From Eunapius fragilis (lineage: Eukaryota > Porifera > Demospongiae > Spongillida > Spongillidae): DNA of 64,000 nucleotides. This document shows, piece after piece, positions 38,028-49,847 of the stretch. The position numbers and the translations under genes were made by a program. The stretch lies in contig OY811990.1 of the NCBI GenBank assembly GCA_963681505.1, positions 4,938,891-5,002,890 of the forward strand, written 5' to 3'. Positions within the stretch are counted from its first letter, which is position 1. Each line of letters starts with the position of its first letter. A model generated the notes under the pieces. That model did no database searches and was not told the DNA's origin. It saw nothing but the letters and a program-made list of their open reading frames with translations.

Positions 38028-39463
38028 ATTTGGCCTCTTCCCTCCACACACCATATGTCAGCTGTGCTCTAAGCCCTACACAGACCCTAGGATCCTTCCA
38101 TGTCTACAGTCCTTCTGTGGGCAGTGTCTGCATATAGAGATAGAGAGGTCTGGGGACAAACAGAAGATAGAGTGTCCTACCTGTCAGAGAAGTATCACCA
38201 TACCAGAGGGTGGAGTCAATGCTGTACCTCGGAACCTCCATCTTGGCTTTAAGGTGGAGGTGGCTGGGTACATGTCCAAGATTGGCAGTGGTGGTGAAAA
38301 GTCATGTGATGCTTGTATTGATGGGGACAAGGGGCCTGCAGTGGTGTTCTGTTGTACATGTGGTCAGTTCTTCTGTGAATTTTGCCATGAGTACCACAAA
38401 CGCAATAAGATACTGCGCCATCACCAAATGATTGGGCTAAACCAGGAGTCTGTCAGACTACTTCCATCCATCATGATGCCGACTGAACATCTCCTCCCGC
38501 CCCCAATGTCATCATGAGAAAGTAGAGTTATGCCTAATCCTTCATAAAAACCACAGGATTGGTGAGGTGTGCAATATTTCACAATTCCATACACTGAGAT
38601 GGAATGAGAGAGGCACTTGTGTGTGCACAAGAAATGGCCTCAAAGCTGACTTGTGCCATTGGTGCATGACAAAGACAAGATGACAGAACAGGTTGAGACA
38701 TCCAGAGCACAGGAAAAAAAATCGTGTTCCGGACCTTGGGTTTTATCTTATCTACCTTGGGATCTGTTCCATCAAATGTATTCACTGTTGTCTTAGGCAC
38801 TTTGAATACGTTTGATGGAACAGATCCCAAGGTCAATAGGGTAAAACCCAAGGTCCGGAACACGATTTTTTCCCCTGTGGAGAGAATGCCACACTGCTCA
38901 TAAACCAAGACTTTGAACAGCTCCACCAAGCCATAGAGGAAAGGAAGAAGACACTGTTGTCAGAGATGGAGGCCATTTCACTTTCCAAGACAACAGCTCT
39001 GTCCCTCCAGAAAGAACAGTTAGTGAAGATACAAGGTGAGATTGGTCACTACACTGAGATGACCTCCCACATCCTCCAGACCCACACTGACCATGAGGTG
39101 GTAGCTCTTGGAGATCTGCTACCCACTGAACTGAAGGCCACCCTGAAGAAGGTTGAGGGAGTCTCCCTCACACCCAGTCAGTCCAGTGGCATACATGTGA
39201 CTCTGATGAAGGAACTCTCCATATTTGGCCATGTAATGTCTCCATCACAAAGCACATGGTCTTCTAAGTCAGCAGCCAGGATGGACAAGGTGTATAGTGT
39301 AAAAGTGGCGACCAAAAGCTCAGAGGGAGTGAGGTATCCATATGGTGGTCTGCAGGTGAAGGCTGAGCTAAGGCCCAAGTCACATGATGGAGCAATTGTC
39401 CCAGGAAAGGTGGAGGACCATGGTGATGGTACCTACACCATCACCCTCACTCCTCAGGCTGCT
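38028..39463 (+). pseudogene. TRIM-NHL copy 2, disrupted pseudogene lacking the propeller
   Basis: RING and B-box 1 are intact (CQLCSKPYTDPRILPCLQSF, CDACIDGDKGPAVVFCC), but the frame ends at 38517 near the start of B-box 2, where about 50 bp seen in other copies are missing. A 172-bp foldback element then splits the coiled-coil coding region (38708-38879). The coiled coil and filamin repeat resume at about 38900. At 39463 the sequence leaves TRIM homology in the middle of the filamin repeat (TLTPQAA) and becomes a CTCCCT-rich repeat. The six NHL repeats are absent. The copy cannot make a working ligase of the usual form. Confidence 0.88.
38708..38879. mobile_element. 172-bp foldback MITE inserted in TRIM-NHL copy 2
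   Basis: Arms begin CACAGGAAAAAAAATCGTGT and end with the near complement ACACGATTTTTTCCCCTGTG. About 70 bp on each side pair, including TCCGGACCTTGGGTTTTA. The insertion duplicates GAG (38705-38707 and 38880-38882). The intact copies show the uninterrupted target CCAGAGAGAATGCC or CCAGAAAGAATGCC, so the element boundaries are clear. Confidence 0.9.
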
Positions 39464-39696
39464 CTCTCTCTCCTCTCTCCCTCCTCCCCCTCCTATCCCT
39501 CCTGCCTCCTCTCCCTCCTCCCTCCTCTCCCTCCTCCCTCCTCTCCCTCCTCCCTCCTCTCCCTCCTCCCTCCTCTCCCTCCTCCCTCCTCTCCCTCCTC
39601 CCTCCTCTCCCTCCTCCCTCCACTCCCTCCTCCCTCCTCTCCCTCCATCCTGCACTACCTCCTCCCCTCCTCACCCTCCTCCATTCGACCCAAAAA
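39464..39696. repeat. CTCCCTCCTC-rich tandem repeat
   Basis: A 15-bp unit CTCCCTCCTCCCTCC is repeated about a dozen times directly after the truncated filamin repeat of copy 2. Confidence 0.85.
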
Positions 39697-39913
39697 GGTC
39701 ACCTCAGTTATCACACAAGGTCAGCTCACTCATCACACAAGGTCACCTCACTCATCACACAAGGTCACCTCACTCATCACACGTCACCTCACTCATCACA
39801 CAAGGTCACCTCACTCATCACACAAGGTCACCTCACTCATCACACAAGGTCACCTCACTCATCACACAAGGTCACCCCACTCATCACACAAGGTCACCTC
39901 ACTCATCACACAA
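39697..39913. repeat. 22-bp array, small (about 10 copies)
   Basis: The unit is GGTCACCTCACTCATCACAC+AA. The same unit makes the large array at 44724-45791. Both arrays are followed by the same duplicated spacer. Confidence 0.95.
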
Positions 39914-40737
39914 GGTCATCAACATGTACACAGTATGGTCTCCATAATGCAATGTTAGAGCTTGAACAAATAAATGAAAGGGTTATTTATTATCTATGCC
40001 TGGGGGGGGGGGGGGGGGGGGGGGGGCAGTGCTAAGGTACTTCCCTATTTTACGAAATGACCATCCAGCGATGTGATGGATACCAAATAGGTTGACTGCT
40101 TGTTCCAACATTTGGCTACAATGCAAACATGAATCATGAAAAAACTACAGGGGTTAACCTTTAATAATCCAGTTAAAACATAAAATTACTGTCCACATTC
40201 TCGGGGTGCACTGTTATGTGTGTGGGTGTGTGTGTGTGTGTGTGTGTGTGTGATGTGTGTGTACATATTATTATGTGTGTAGTTTTTAGCTTATGTGTAT
40301 CAGTCTATCAGTAGTGTATGTGCACGTTCATTTATGTGTGTGTATGTGTGTGTTAATAACTATGTTACTGTGCATGTGTATATTGCCGTAAAATGTTTAG
40401 TCAACAGGAAACGTTTTTGTATTCAATCCTCTGTCAGCCTCAATAGACACGTTGTACTGATGGCCATAGTTAATAATACTAATTGACATACCCATCACCA
40501 TGACAACAAATACCTTCTAAGCAAGAAGGTGTTGATACATTACATCATTCACAGCAAAGGCACGCACAGAAGTGATAATTGACAGCGTGGCGAAGGGCTA
40601 GAATTTTTTTTTAACCTGTTTAAAACCAGTCTAGAAAGCGCCTATTATTTCCTGAAGAGTCCTGTAACACAAGAATGTTATCAGTATGTCACTTGTACAA
40701 CGACAGAAGTGTGTGCTGTGCCAAAATGAACTCAATC
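39914..40737. repeat. Duplicated spacer, copy 1 (copy 2 at 45792-46710)
   Basis: From ATCAACATGTACACAGTATG through a poly-G run (40003-40026), a (GT)n tract, TAATATTAT-type sequence and the first TRIM exon, about 820 bp match 45792-46710 closely. It includes a start-exon region ATGTCACTTGTACAACGACA at 40688. The duplication unit therefore runs from a 22-bp array through a TRIM-NHL gene. Confidence 0.92.
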
Positions 40738-42884
40738 CTGGTAAACCATCACAGACCCTAGGATCCTAACATGTCTACACTCTTTCTGTGGGCAGTGTCT
40801 ACATATGGAGATAGAGAGGTCTGGGGACAAGCAGAAGATGGAGTGTCCTACCTGTCAGAGAAGTATCACCATACCAGAGGGAGGAGTCAATGCCATACCT
40901 CAGAACCTCCATCTTGGCTTTGAGGTGGAGGTGGCTGGGTACATGTCCAAGATTGGCAGTGGTAGTGAAAAGTCATGTGATGCTTGTATTGATGGGGGCA
41001 AGGGGCCTGCAGTGGTGTTCTGTTGTACATGTGGTCAGTTCCTCTGTACCTTATGTCATGAGCACCACAAACGTAATAAGATACTGCGCCATCACCAGAC
41101 GGTAGGACTAGACCAGAGACAATTTCCATCCATCATGACACCATCTGAACATCTCTGCTCTCAACCTCATCACCAGAAAAAGAAGTTAAAATTCTACTGT
41201 GAGACCTGCCTGTGTCTGGTCTGCAGAGACTGTACCCTAGTCCTTCACAAGGACCACAGGATTGCTGAGTTTTGCAATATTGCAAAGGTCCACAGAGATG
41301 AAATGAGAGAAGCACTTGTGTGTGCACAAGAAATGGCCTCAAAGCTGACCAGTGCCACTGGTGACAAAGACAAGATGGCAGAACAGGTTGAGACTTCCAG
41401 AAAGAATGCCACACTGCTCATAAACCAAGCCTTTGAACAGCTCCACCAAGCCATAGAGGAAAGGAAGAAGACACTGTTGTCAGAGATGGAGGCCATTTCA
41501 CTTTCCAAGACAACAGCTCTGTCCCTCCAGAAGGAACAGCTAGTGAAGATACAAGATGAGATTGGTCGCTACACTGAGATGACCTCCCACATCCTCCAGA
41601 CCCACACTGACCATGAGGTGGTAGCTCTTGGAGATCTACTACCCACTGAACTAAAGGCCACCCTGAAGAAGGTTGAGGGAGTCTCCCTCTCTACCAGGGA
41701 CATACATGTGACCCTACAAACTGATTCTCTGATAAAGGAACTCTCCATATTTGGTCATGTAATGTCTCCACTCCATATTTGGTCATGTAATGTCTCCATC
41801 ACAAAGCACATAGTCTTCTAAGTCAGCAGCCAGGATGGACATGGTGTATAGTGTAAAAGTGGAGACCAAGAGCTCAGAAGGAGAGAGGTACCCATATGGT
41901 GGTCTGCAGGTGAAGGCTGAGCTGAGGCCCAAGTCACATGATGGAGCAGTTGTCCTAGGAAAGGTGGAGGACCATGGAGATGGTACCTACACCATCACCC
42001 TCACCCCTCAGGCTGCTGGTCCTCACCAGCTCCTCATCACAATGGATGGTGAACATGTACAGGGCAGTCCTCATGACCTTGATGTGAGGCCTAGTTACAG
42101 CACCTTATGTAACCCCCAGCAAGTTATCAGTTGTAGTGGTCGTCCAAGAGGTATAACCATCCATGACAGTGGAGACATCTATGCAACCTGTTGGGGTGAC
42201 AACTGTATTCGTGTGTTTGACCAAGGTGGTCATGAGAAGAGAACCATAGGTAGTGGTGGGAGTGGTGATGGTCAGTTCAGTGCACCATATGGTATATCCA
42301 TCAAGGGAGATGTGATGTATGTTGCTGACACTGGCAATAATCTCATTCAGAAGCTGACAACAGGAGGACAGTTCCTACAAAAGTTTGGCCGATGTGGATC
42401 AGGTCAGGGACAGTTTGATGGACCAGTATCAGTTTCTGTTGACCAAAGTGACAAGATGATTGTTGCTGACAGTGACAACCATAGGGTAGTAATATTGGAT
42501 CAATATGGCAGCTGGCTAAAGACCATAAATGGTAATGTTTCTGGTGCTCGGGGTTTTAAGGATCCATGGGGTCTTGCCTTGGACCCTCAAGGGAACATCC
42601 ATGTTGCAGCCTGGGGTTCTGGCACCATCAAAGTCTTCACACCAGAGGGGACCTATGTCAAATCATATGGAGATGTTTTGGGTCCCATAGCAATTGATGA
42701 AGAAGGTTACAGCCTTGTCTCTCAGTTAAGTGGAAATTGTCTCTCCATCTTTGATCCTCAGGGAAACAAGATCCACACAGTTGGCAATCTCACTAAAGCC
42801 TGTGATATTGCTCTGGATTCTATAGGTGATAGTCTGTATTTAGCCAGCGATGATGCTAAGACTGTATTGAAGTATTCTGTGTAG
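40688..42884 (+). pseudogene. TRIM-NHL copy 3, damaged (two breaks)
   Basis: The first exon starts as in copy 4, but about 240 bp (rest of exon 1, the intron and the first half of the RING) are deleted, fusing it out of frame to ACAGACCCTAGGATC. From 40805 a 338-codon frame holds the end of the RING, both B-boxes (FYCETCLCLVCRDCTLVLH) and the coiled coil. Near 41735-41790 a 26-bp tandem duplication shifts the frame, and an in-frame TAG (41812-41814, where copy 4 has TGG) follows. From 41835 the filamin repeat and all NHL repeats are open to the stop at 42884. Either a dead gene or one now making a RING-less N-part and a separate filamin-NHL part. Confidence 0.8.
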
Positions 42885-43078
42885 TGGTGATGTACATATT
42901 ATAATGTATTGAGTTGCGGCTTATTAAGACTGTGGGAATGAGATTGGTAACTAAGTGTAGCTATGGCAACTATATATATGGAAGGTTTTCTACATCAGGA
43001 ATAGCAGTCACTGAATGGATTCCATGGAGATATATATAGGTGTCCATTCATCAATCCTTGGAATCTCCTTCATCCTTC

Positions 43079-44321
43079 TTAACTGCCTTCCCAGGGGACA
43101 TAGGTGTCCTTCCATCTCTGGACAACACAAAGTGCTTCTTTCCTCTGATTCTTGAGCTTGTACTGGTGATAACAGTAGAACACCACCACCAGGATGGTGG
43201 CAATGACCACCACACAGAAGATGGCCAGGTGGATCATATGGGTGAGGTTATGGATCAGGTCATGGGTATGTTTTTGATGCCGATAATATTTCAACCTCTG
43301 GACCCACCTCTGGACCCACCTCAGGATCCACCTCTGGACCCACCACTGGACCCACCTCTGGACCCACCTCTGGACCCACCTCAGGATCCACCTCTGGACC
43401 CACCTCAGGACCCACCTCTGGACCCACCTCTGGACCCACCTCTGGACCCACCTCTGGACCCACCTCTGTACCCACCTCTGGACCCACCTCTGGACCCAAC
43501 TCTGGACCCACCTCAGGATCCACCTCTGGACCCACCTCAGGATCCACCTCTGGACCCACCTCTGGACCCACCTCTGGACCCACCTCTGGACCCACCTCTG
43601 GACCCACCTCTGGACCCACCTCTGGACCCACCTCAGGATCCACCTCTGGACCCACCTCAGGATCCACCTCTGGACCCACCTCTGGACCCACCTCAGGATC
43701 CACCTCTGGACCCACCTCTGGACCCACCTCTGGACCCACCTCTGGACCCACCTCTGGACCCACCTCTGGACCCACCTGGGTGGAGCATGCCTGTTAGTGA
43801 GTCTCCTTCCATGGCTGTTGTCTCCCTGGTGATCCCCCCCCCCCCCCCCCCCCAAGAGGGGCATAACCAGAACATGTAGACCAGCCCTCCATACCTGAAC
43901 CAGAACATTGTTTATTACATCATCTGATACAGAGCTTAGCATTGCTGATCCATGTATGACGTTGGCATACTGCAGCAGATGAGGAAGTGATGGTCCTGCT
44001 GACCTGGCTGGTCTGATCGGTCCACAAAGTGCCAGTCACCCTCACTGGCCTCCACAGCCACTACCCATGGAGGGACCTGCACATCATCAAAGTAGTACGA
44101 GACGTTGATGATGATGGGCGTGTCCTCCAGTGGCTCCGCCTCAAATGGACGTGTGGGGAAAGGTGCAAATGTTATATTAACAGTGATGATCACGTCCTCG
44201 GAGCTGCTCCGTAACATAGTCTGGGATGGTCCCACAGCACCTACCCCACCTGCATCAGAAGTGCCTGGAAGGCTTCAATAGTCACATTATTGGCATCATC
44301 TGAGTACATGTGTGGCTGAAC
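43079..44321 (-). CDS. Unidentified single-pass membrane protein, C-terminal exons
   Basis: Minus-strand blocks join in phase. Exon 44250-44321 reads VQPHMYSDDANNVTIEAF. The next starts at 44220 (TMLRSSSEDVIITVNITF…YYFDDVQVPPWVVAVEA). Then comes 43895-43969 (YANVIHGSAMLSS…VLVQ) and last 43079-43297 (RLKYYRHQKHTHD, then a transmembrane stretch MIHLAIFCVVVIATILVVVF and a 27-residue tail QYKLKNQRKEAL…). The block from 44220 cannot be joined cleanly to 43969: the frame differs by one base. The first proposed intron is only 29 bp. The last intron (43298-43894) is filled by a 12-bp minisatellite. No family was recognised. A decayed gene is possible. It converges on TRIM-NHL copy 3. Confidence 0.4.
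43298..43780. repeat. 12-bp minisatellite, about 40 copies
   Basis: The unit is CTGGACCCACCT with a variant CAGGATCCACCT. It is open in several frames on both strands because the period is a multiple of three, but those frames are repeat translations. It sits in the last intron of the membrane-protein gene. A C run follows at 43837-43852. Confidence 0.93.
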
Positions 44322-44723
44322 CTGAGGTGGCAAACCCACGTATGTATGTATGCGTTCATATACTTGTCAGTTTACTGGTGATTATGCGATGCATATTAAT
44401 ATTCACATCACATCAATATATGCGTTCATGAAATATCCATAAATGATTCCACTGTATGTATTAGCATGCACTGGTGGATCGTTGCTGTACATTCGTTTTG
44501 TATGGCCGAATATTCCCGCATTTAAGTTTTTTGCTAGCAACAAATATGGAAAAGTTAAAGTGGCTGGGGTTTCGCCCCAGACTCCATTAGGTAAGCTTAC
44601 AACACTCCCCCAGAACCCCTCCCTGTGGGAGGTAAAAGCCCTTCCCCCTTGGAAAAAGCCCCTCCCCCTTGGTCAATAGGCCCCCCAAACTTTGGAAGTT
44701 GTCTACGACTATACACGTTATAT

Positions 44724-45791
44724 TACTCATCACACAAGGTCACCTCACTCATCACACAAAGTCACCTCACTCATCACACAAGGTCACCTCACTCATCACA
44801 CAAGATCACCTCACTCATCACACAAGGTCACCTCACTAGTCACACAAGGTCACCTCCCTCTCACACAAGGTCACCGTACTCATCACACAAGGTCACCTCA
44901 CTCATCACAAAGGTCACCTCACTCATTCCACAAGGTCATCTAACTCATCCCACAAGGTCACCTCACTCATCACACAAGATCACATCATTCATCACACAAG
45001 GTCACCTCACTCATCACACAAGGTCACCTCACTCCTTCCACAAGGTCACCTATCTCATCCCACATAGTCATCTCACTGATCACACAAGGTCACCTCACTC
45101 CTTCCACAAGGTCACTTAACTCATCACACAAGGTCACCACCTCACTCATCACACATGGTCATCACACTCATCACACAAGGTCACCTCACTCATCACACAA
45201 GGTCACCTAACTCATCACACAAGGTCACCACCTCACTCATCACACATGGTCATCACACTCATCACACAAGGTCACCTCACTCATCACACAAGGTCACCTC
45301 ACTCATCTCACAAGGTCATCTCACTCATCACACAAGGTCACCTCACTCATCACACAAGGTCACTTCACTCATCACACAAGGTCACCTCACTCATCCCACA
45401 AGGTCACCTCACTCATAACACAAGGTCACCTCACTCATCACACAAGGTCACCTAACTCATCATACAAGGTCACCTCATTCATCACACAAGGTCACCTCAC
45501 TCATCCACAAGGTCACCTCATCCCATAAGGTCACCTCATTCATCACACAAGGTCACCTCACTCATCACACAAGGTCACCTCACTCATCACACAATGTCAC
45601 CTAAATCATCATACAAGGTCACCACACTCATCCCATAAGGTCACCTCATTCATCACACAAGGTAACTCACTCATCCCACAAGGTCACCTTACTCATCCCA
45701 TAAGGTCACCTCATTCATCACACAAGGTCACCGTACTCATCACACAAGGTCACCTCACTCATCACACAAGGTCACCTCACTCATCACACAA
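44724..45791. repeat. 22-bp array, large (about 48 copies)
   Basis: The unit is GGTCACCTCACTCATCACAC+AA, with variants such as CATCCCACAA, CTTCCACAA and ACCACCTCACTC. Variant copies are scattered and in places repeat as blocks. One further unit is visible at about 49298-49322, downstream of copy 4. Confidence 0.95.
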
Positions 45792-45880
45792 GGCCATCAA
45801 CATGTACACAGTATGGTCTCCATAATGTAATGTTAGAGCTTGAACAAATAAATGAAAGGGTTATTTATTATCTATGCCGT

Positions 45881-45912
<32 letters not shown>

Positions 45913-46107
45913 CTAAGGTACTTCCCTATTTTACGAAATGACCATCCAGCGATGTGATGGATGCCACATAGGTTGACTGCTTGTTCCAACATTTGGCTAC
46001 AATGCAAACATGAATCATGAATTCAGGAAAAACTACAGGGGTTAACCTTTAATAATCCACCATAAAACATAAAATTACTGTCCACATTCTCCCTGCTGGG
46101 TGCACTG

Positions 46108-46184
<77 letters not shown>

Positions 46185-46710
46185 TGTGTGTGTGTGTGTG
46201 TGTACATATTATTATGTGTGTAGTTTTTAGCTTATGTGTATCAGTCTATCAGTAGTGTATGTGCACGTTCATTTATGTGTGTGTATGTGTGTGTTAATAA
46301 CTATGTTACTGTGCATGTGTATATTGCCGTAAAATGTTTAGTCAACAGGAAACGTTTTTGTATTCAATCCTCTGTCAGCCTCAATAAACACGTAACTTGC
46401 ATGAACTGATGGCCATAGTAATAATACTAATTGACATACACCCATCACCATGGCAACAAATACCTTCTAAGCTAAGGTGTTGATACATTACATCATTCAC
46501 AGCAAAGGCACGCAAAGGCAGGCACAGAAGTGATAATTGACAGCGTGGCGAAGGGCTAGAATTTTTTTTAACCTGTTTAAAACCAGTCTAGAAAGCGCCT
46601 TTTATTTCCCGCAGAGTTCTGTAACACAATTAGTACAAGAACGTTATCAGCATGTCACTTTTACAACGACAGAAGTGTGTACTGAGCCAAAATGAACTCA
46701 ATCCTGGTGA
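45792..46710. repeat. Duplicated spacer, copy 2
   Basis: Partner of 39914-40737. Differences include a longer (GT)n tract (46111-46202), a poly-G run at 45881-45907 and a few small indels. It leads into exon 1 of TRIM-NHL copy 4. Confidence 0.92.
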
Positions 46711-49133
46711 ACCACATTGTGACGAGTGTGGAGCGGACCAAAAATCATTTAAATCGTCAAAGCACGATAACGTATGGAGCAACAGGTAAGCCACGAACAT
46801 ACCGGAGTATTTGTATTGATGTATATTTTAATAGTCCGACTGTAAATAACAATAACGCACAACACGACCAGTAATAGACTCACCTACATCATAAATGTAC
46901 ATGTAATATCTCGAACTGAACCTAGTGGGTCTTACTTGAATGATTACTAATTCATTTCCACAGATCTGGCCACTTCCCTCCACACACCATATGTCAGCTG
47001 TGCTCTAAGCTCTACACAGACCCTAGGATCCTTCCATGTCTACACTCTTTCTGTGGGCAGTGTCTGCATATGGAGATAGAGAGGTCTGGGGACAAGCAGA
47101 AGATGGAGTGTCCTACCTGTCAGAGAAGTATCACCATACCAGAAGGTGGAGTCAATGCTATACCTCAGAACCTCCATCTTGGCTCTAAGGTGGAGGTGGC
47201 TGGGTACATGTCCAAGATTGGCAGTGGTAGTGAAAAGTCATGTGATGCTTGTATTGATGGGGGCAAGGGGCCTGCAGTGGTGTTCTGTTGTACATGTGGT
47301 CAGTTCCTCTGTACCTTATGTCATGAGCACCACAAGAGCAGTAAAATATTCCATCATCACCAGATGGTTGGACTAGACCAGGAGTCTGTCAGACTACTTC
47401 CATCCATCATGACATCAACTGAACAACATCATCATGAAACAAAAATGTATTGTGAGACCTGCCAGTGTCTGGTCAACAGAGACAGTGCCCCAGTTCTTCA
47501 TAACCAACACAGGTTTGCTGACGTGTGTTATATTGCAAAGGTCCACAGAGATAAAATGAGAGAGTCACTTGTGTGTGCACAGGAAATGGCCTCAAAGCTG
47601 ACCTGTGCCATTGGTGACAAAGACAAGATGGCAGAACAGGTTGAGACTTCCAGAGAGAATGCCATACTGCTCATAAACCAAGCCTTTGAACAGCTCCACC
47701 AAGCCATAGAGGAAAGGAAGAAGACACTGTTGTCAGAGATGGAGGCCATTTCACTTTCCAAGACAACAGCTCTGTCCCTCCAAAAGGAACAGTTAATGAA
47801 GATACAAGATGAGATTGGTCGATACACTGAGATGACCTCCCACATCTTCCAGACCCACACTGACCATGAGGTGGTAGCTCTTGGAGATCTTCTACCCACT
47901 GAACTGAAGACCACCCTGAAGAAGGTTGAGGGAGTCTCCCTCACTCCCAGTGACATACATGTGACCATACAAACTGATTTGATGATGAAGGAGCTCTCCA
48001 TATTTGGTCATGTAATGGCCTCACCTCCATCTCCATCACAAAGCACATGGTCTTCTAAGTTAGCAGCCAGGATGGACAAGGTGTATAGTGTAAAAGTGGA
48101 GACCAAGAGCTCAGAGGGAGAGAGGTACCCATATGGTGGTCTGCAGGTGAAGGCTGAGCTGAGGCCCAAGTCACATGATGGAGCAGTTGTCCTAGGAAAG
48201 GTGGAGGACCATGGAGATGGTACCTACACCATCACCCTCACCCCTCAGGCTGCTGGTCCTCACCAGCTCCTCATCACAATGGATGGTGAACATGTACAGG
48301 GCAGTCCTCATGACCTTGATGTGAGGTGTAGCTACAGCACCTTATGTAACCCCCAGCAAGTTATCAGTTGTAGTGGTGGTCCATATGGTATTGCCGTCCA
48401 TGACAGTGGAGACATCTATGTAGCCTGTTGGGATGATGTCTGTATTCGTGTGTTTGACCAAGGTGGTCATGAGAAGAGAACCATAGGTAGTGGTGGGGGT
48501 GGTGATGGTCAATTCAGTGGACCACGTGGTTTATCCATCAAGGGAGATGTGATGTATGTTGCTGACACTGGCAATCATCGCATTCAGAAGCTGACAACAG
48601 GAGGACAGTTCCTACAAAAGTTTGGCCAACATGGATCAGGTCAGGGACAGTTTCGTTACCCAAGATCAGTTATAGTTGACCAAAGAGATAGGATGATTGT
48701 TGCTGATCATTTCAACCACAGGGTGGTGATTTTGGATCAAAATGGCAGCTGGCTAATGACCATAAACAGTAATGTCTCTGGTGCTCTGGGTTTTAAGAAT
48801 CCATGGGGTCTTGCCTTGGACCCTCAAGGGAACATCCATGTTACAGCTTATGGTTCTGATACCATCAAAGTCTTCACACCAGAGGGGACCTATGTCAGAT
48901 CATATGGAGATGTAAAGTGTACAACTGGAATAGCAATTGATGAAGAAGGTTACAGCCTTGTCTGTGAGCGCAGAGGTAATTGTCTCTCCATCTTTGATTC
49001 TGAGGGAAACAAGATTCACACAGTTGGCAATCTCAATGAGCCCTGCGGTGTTGCTCTGGATCCTATCAGTGGGAGTCTGTATGTAGCCACCAACTATGGT
49101 GATAACGAAGTACGGTGTGTGGTGGTGATGTAA
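46652..49133 (+). CDS. TRIM-NHL protein, probable RING E3 ligase (copy 4, intact)
   Basis: Two exons, 46652-46785 and 46964-49133, join in phase (AG|A gives Arg45) across a 178-bp intron with donor AG|GTAAGC, a TTACTAAT branch point and acceptor TTTCCACAG. The protein is 767 aa. Exon 1 (MSLLQRQKCVLSQNEL) carries a CDEC pair. RING residues about 55-100, B-box 1 about 135-175, a second B-box position about 195-235, coiled coil, filamin repeat about 425-500 and six NHL repeats (GDGQFSGPRGLSIKG, PWGLALDPQGNIH) to the end. In the second B-box two ligands are gone: CETCQCLVNRDSAPVLH, where copy A has CLVCGDC. The last codons (DNEVRCVVVM) differ from the other copies' ends. Identity to copy 3 is very high over the coiled coil and lower in the propeller. 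Confidence 0.93.
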
Positions 49134-49785
49134 TGATGATGTAATGTTTATGCATAAGAAGCCATTGAAAAGGGTTACTATGGTAACAGAGCTAGGGTTT
49201 CACATTTGAAAAGGTAGCTGTTATTTGAGTCCCCAGGCCTATACATGTCAGTCCTCATGGAATGGGTATCAGAGGTTTAGACCAATCCTTGGAATACACA
49301 AGGTCACATCACTCATCACACAGGGTAAATGCTTCCCCCCAACCACGTGGCCAGGCTCACATGCCTCATACCTATGTCATGTGTACCCAATTGCAATTGG
49401 AGAGCATAGTTTCTGTTTAATTCACTACATTCAAACGACATAAACGTTTATTGTTCTGAGGTCTGTGGTTTATCAATTAAGGGGCTAGAATTAGTTATAT
49501 AAATGAAAGGGTTACCAATTATGATGTATGCCTAAAAGTATGGTTTTAGTGCAGAGCTAAGGTACTTCACTATTTTACGAAATGACCATCCAGTGATGTG
49601 ATGGATGCCAAATAGGTTGACTGCTTGTTCCAACATTTGGCTTTTAAAAATAATAATTAACAGTGTGCAAATAGGAATCATTAATTCTTACATAAAAAAT
49701 AGTGCAGGGGTTAACCTTTGATTACGGACCATGAGACATTAAATTACTGTCGACATTCTCACTGCTGGATGCATTGCTATGTGCA

Positions 49786-49847
<62 letters not shown>

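Noticed and set aside
39464-39958. Continuation of the TRIM copy 2 frame through the CTCCCT and 22-bp repeats as a novel C-terminus
   Set aside because: The frame is open only because the repeats lack stops; composition is pure repeat translation and all six NHL repeats are missing.
43079-43942. Long minus-strand frames of WVQR or GPEV repeats as a repetitive protein
   Set aside because: They translate the 12-bp minisatellite, which is open in several frames on both strands; splice signals place it in an intron.
44625-45455. SSHKVTSLITQG-type repeat frames as a repeat-containing protein
   Set aside because: They are translations of the 22-bp array; the period is not a multiple of three and indels make the frame drift.
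44724-45791. CRISPR-like array (short repeats of fixed period)
   Set aside because: The 22-bp units are directly tandem with no unique spacers, and no cas genes or prokaryotic context exist.
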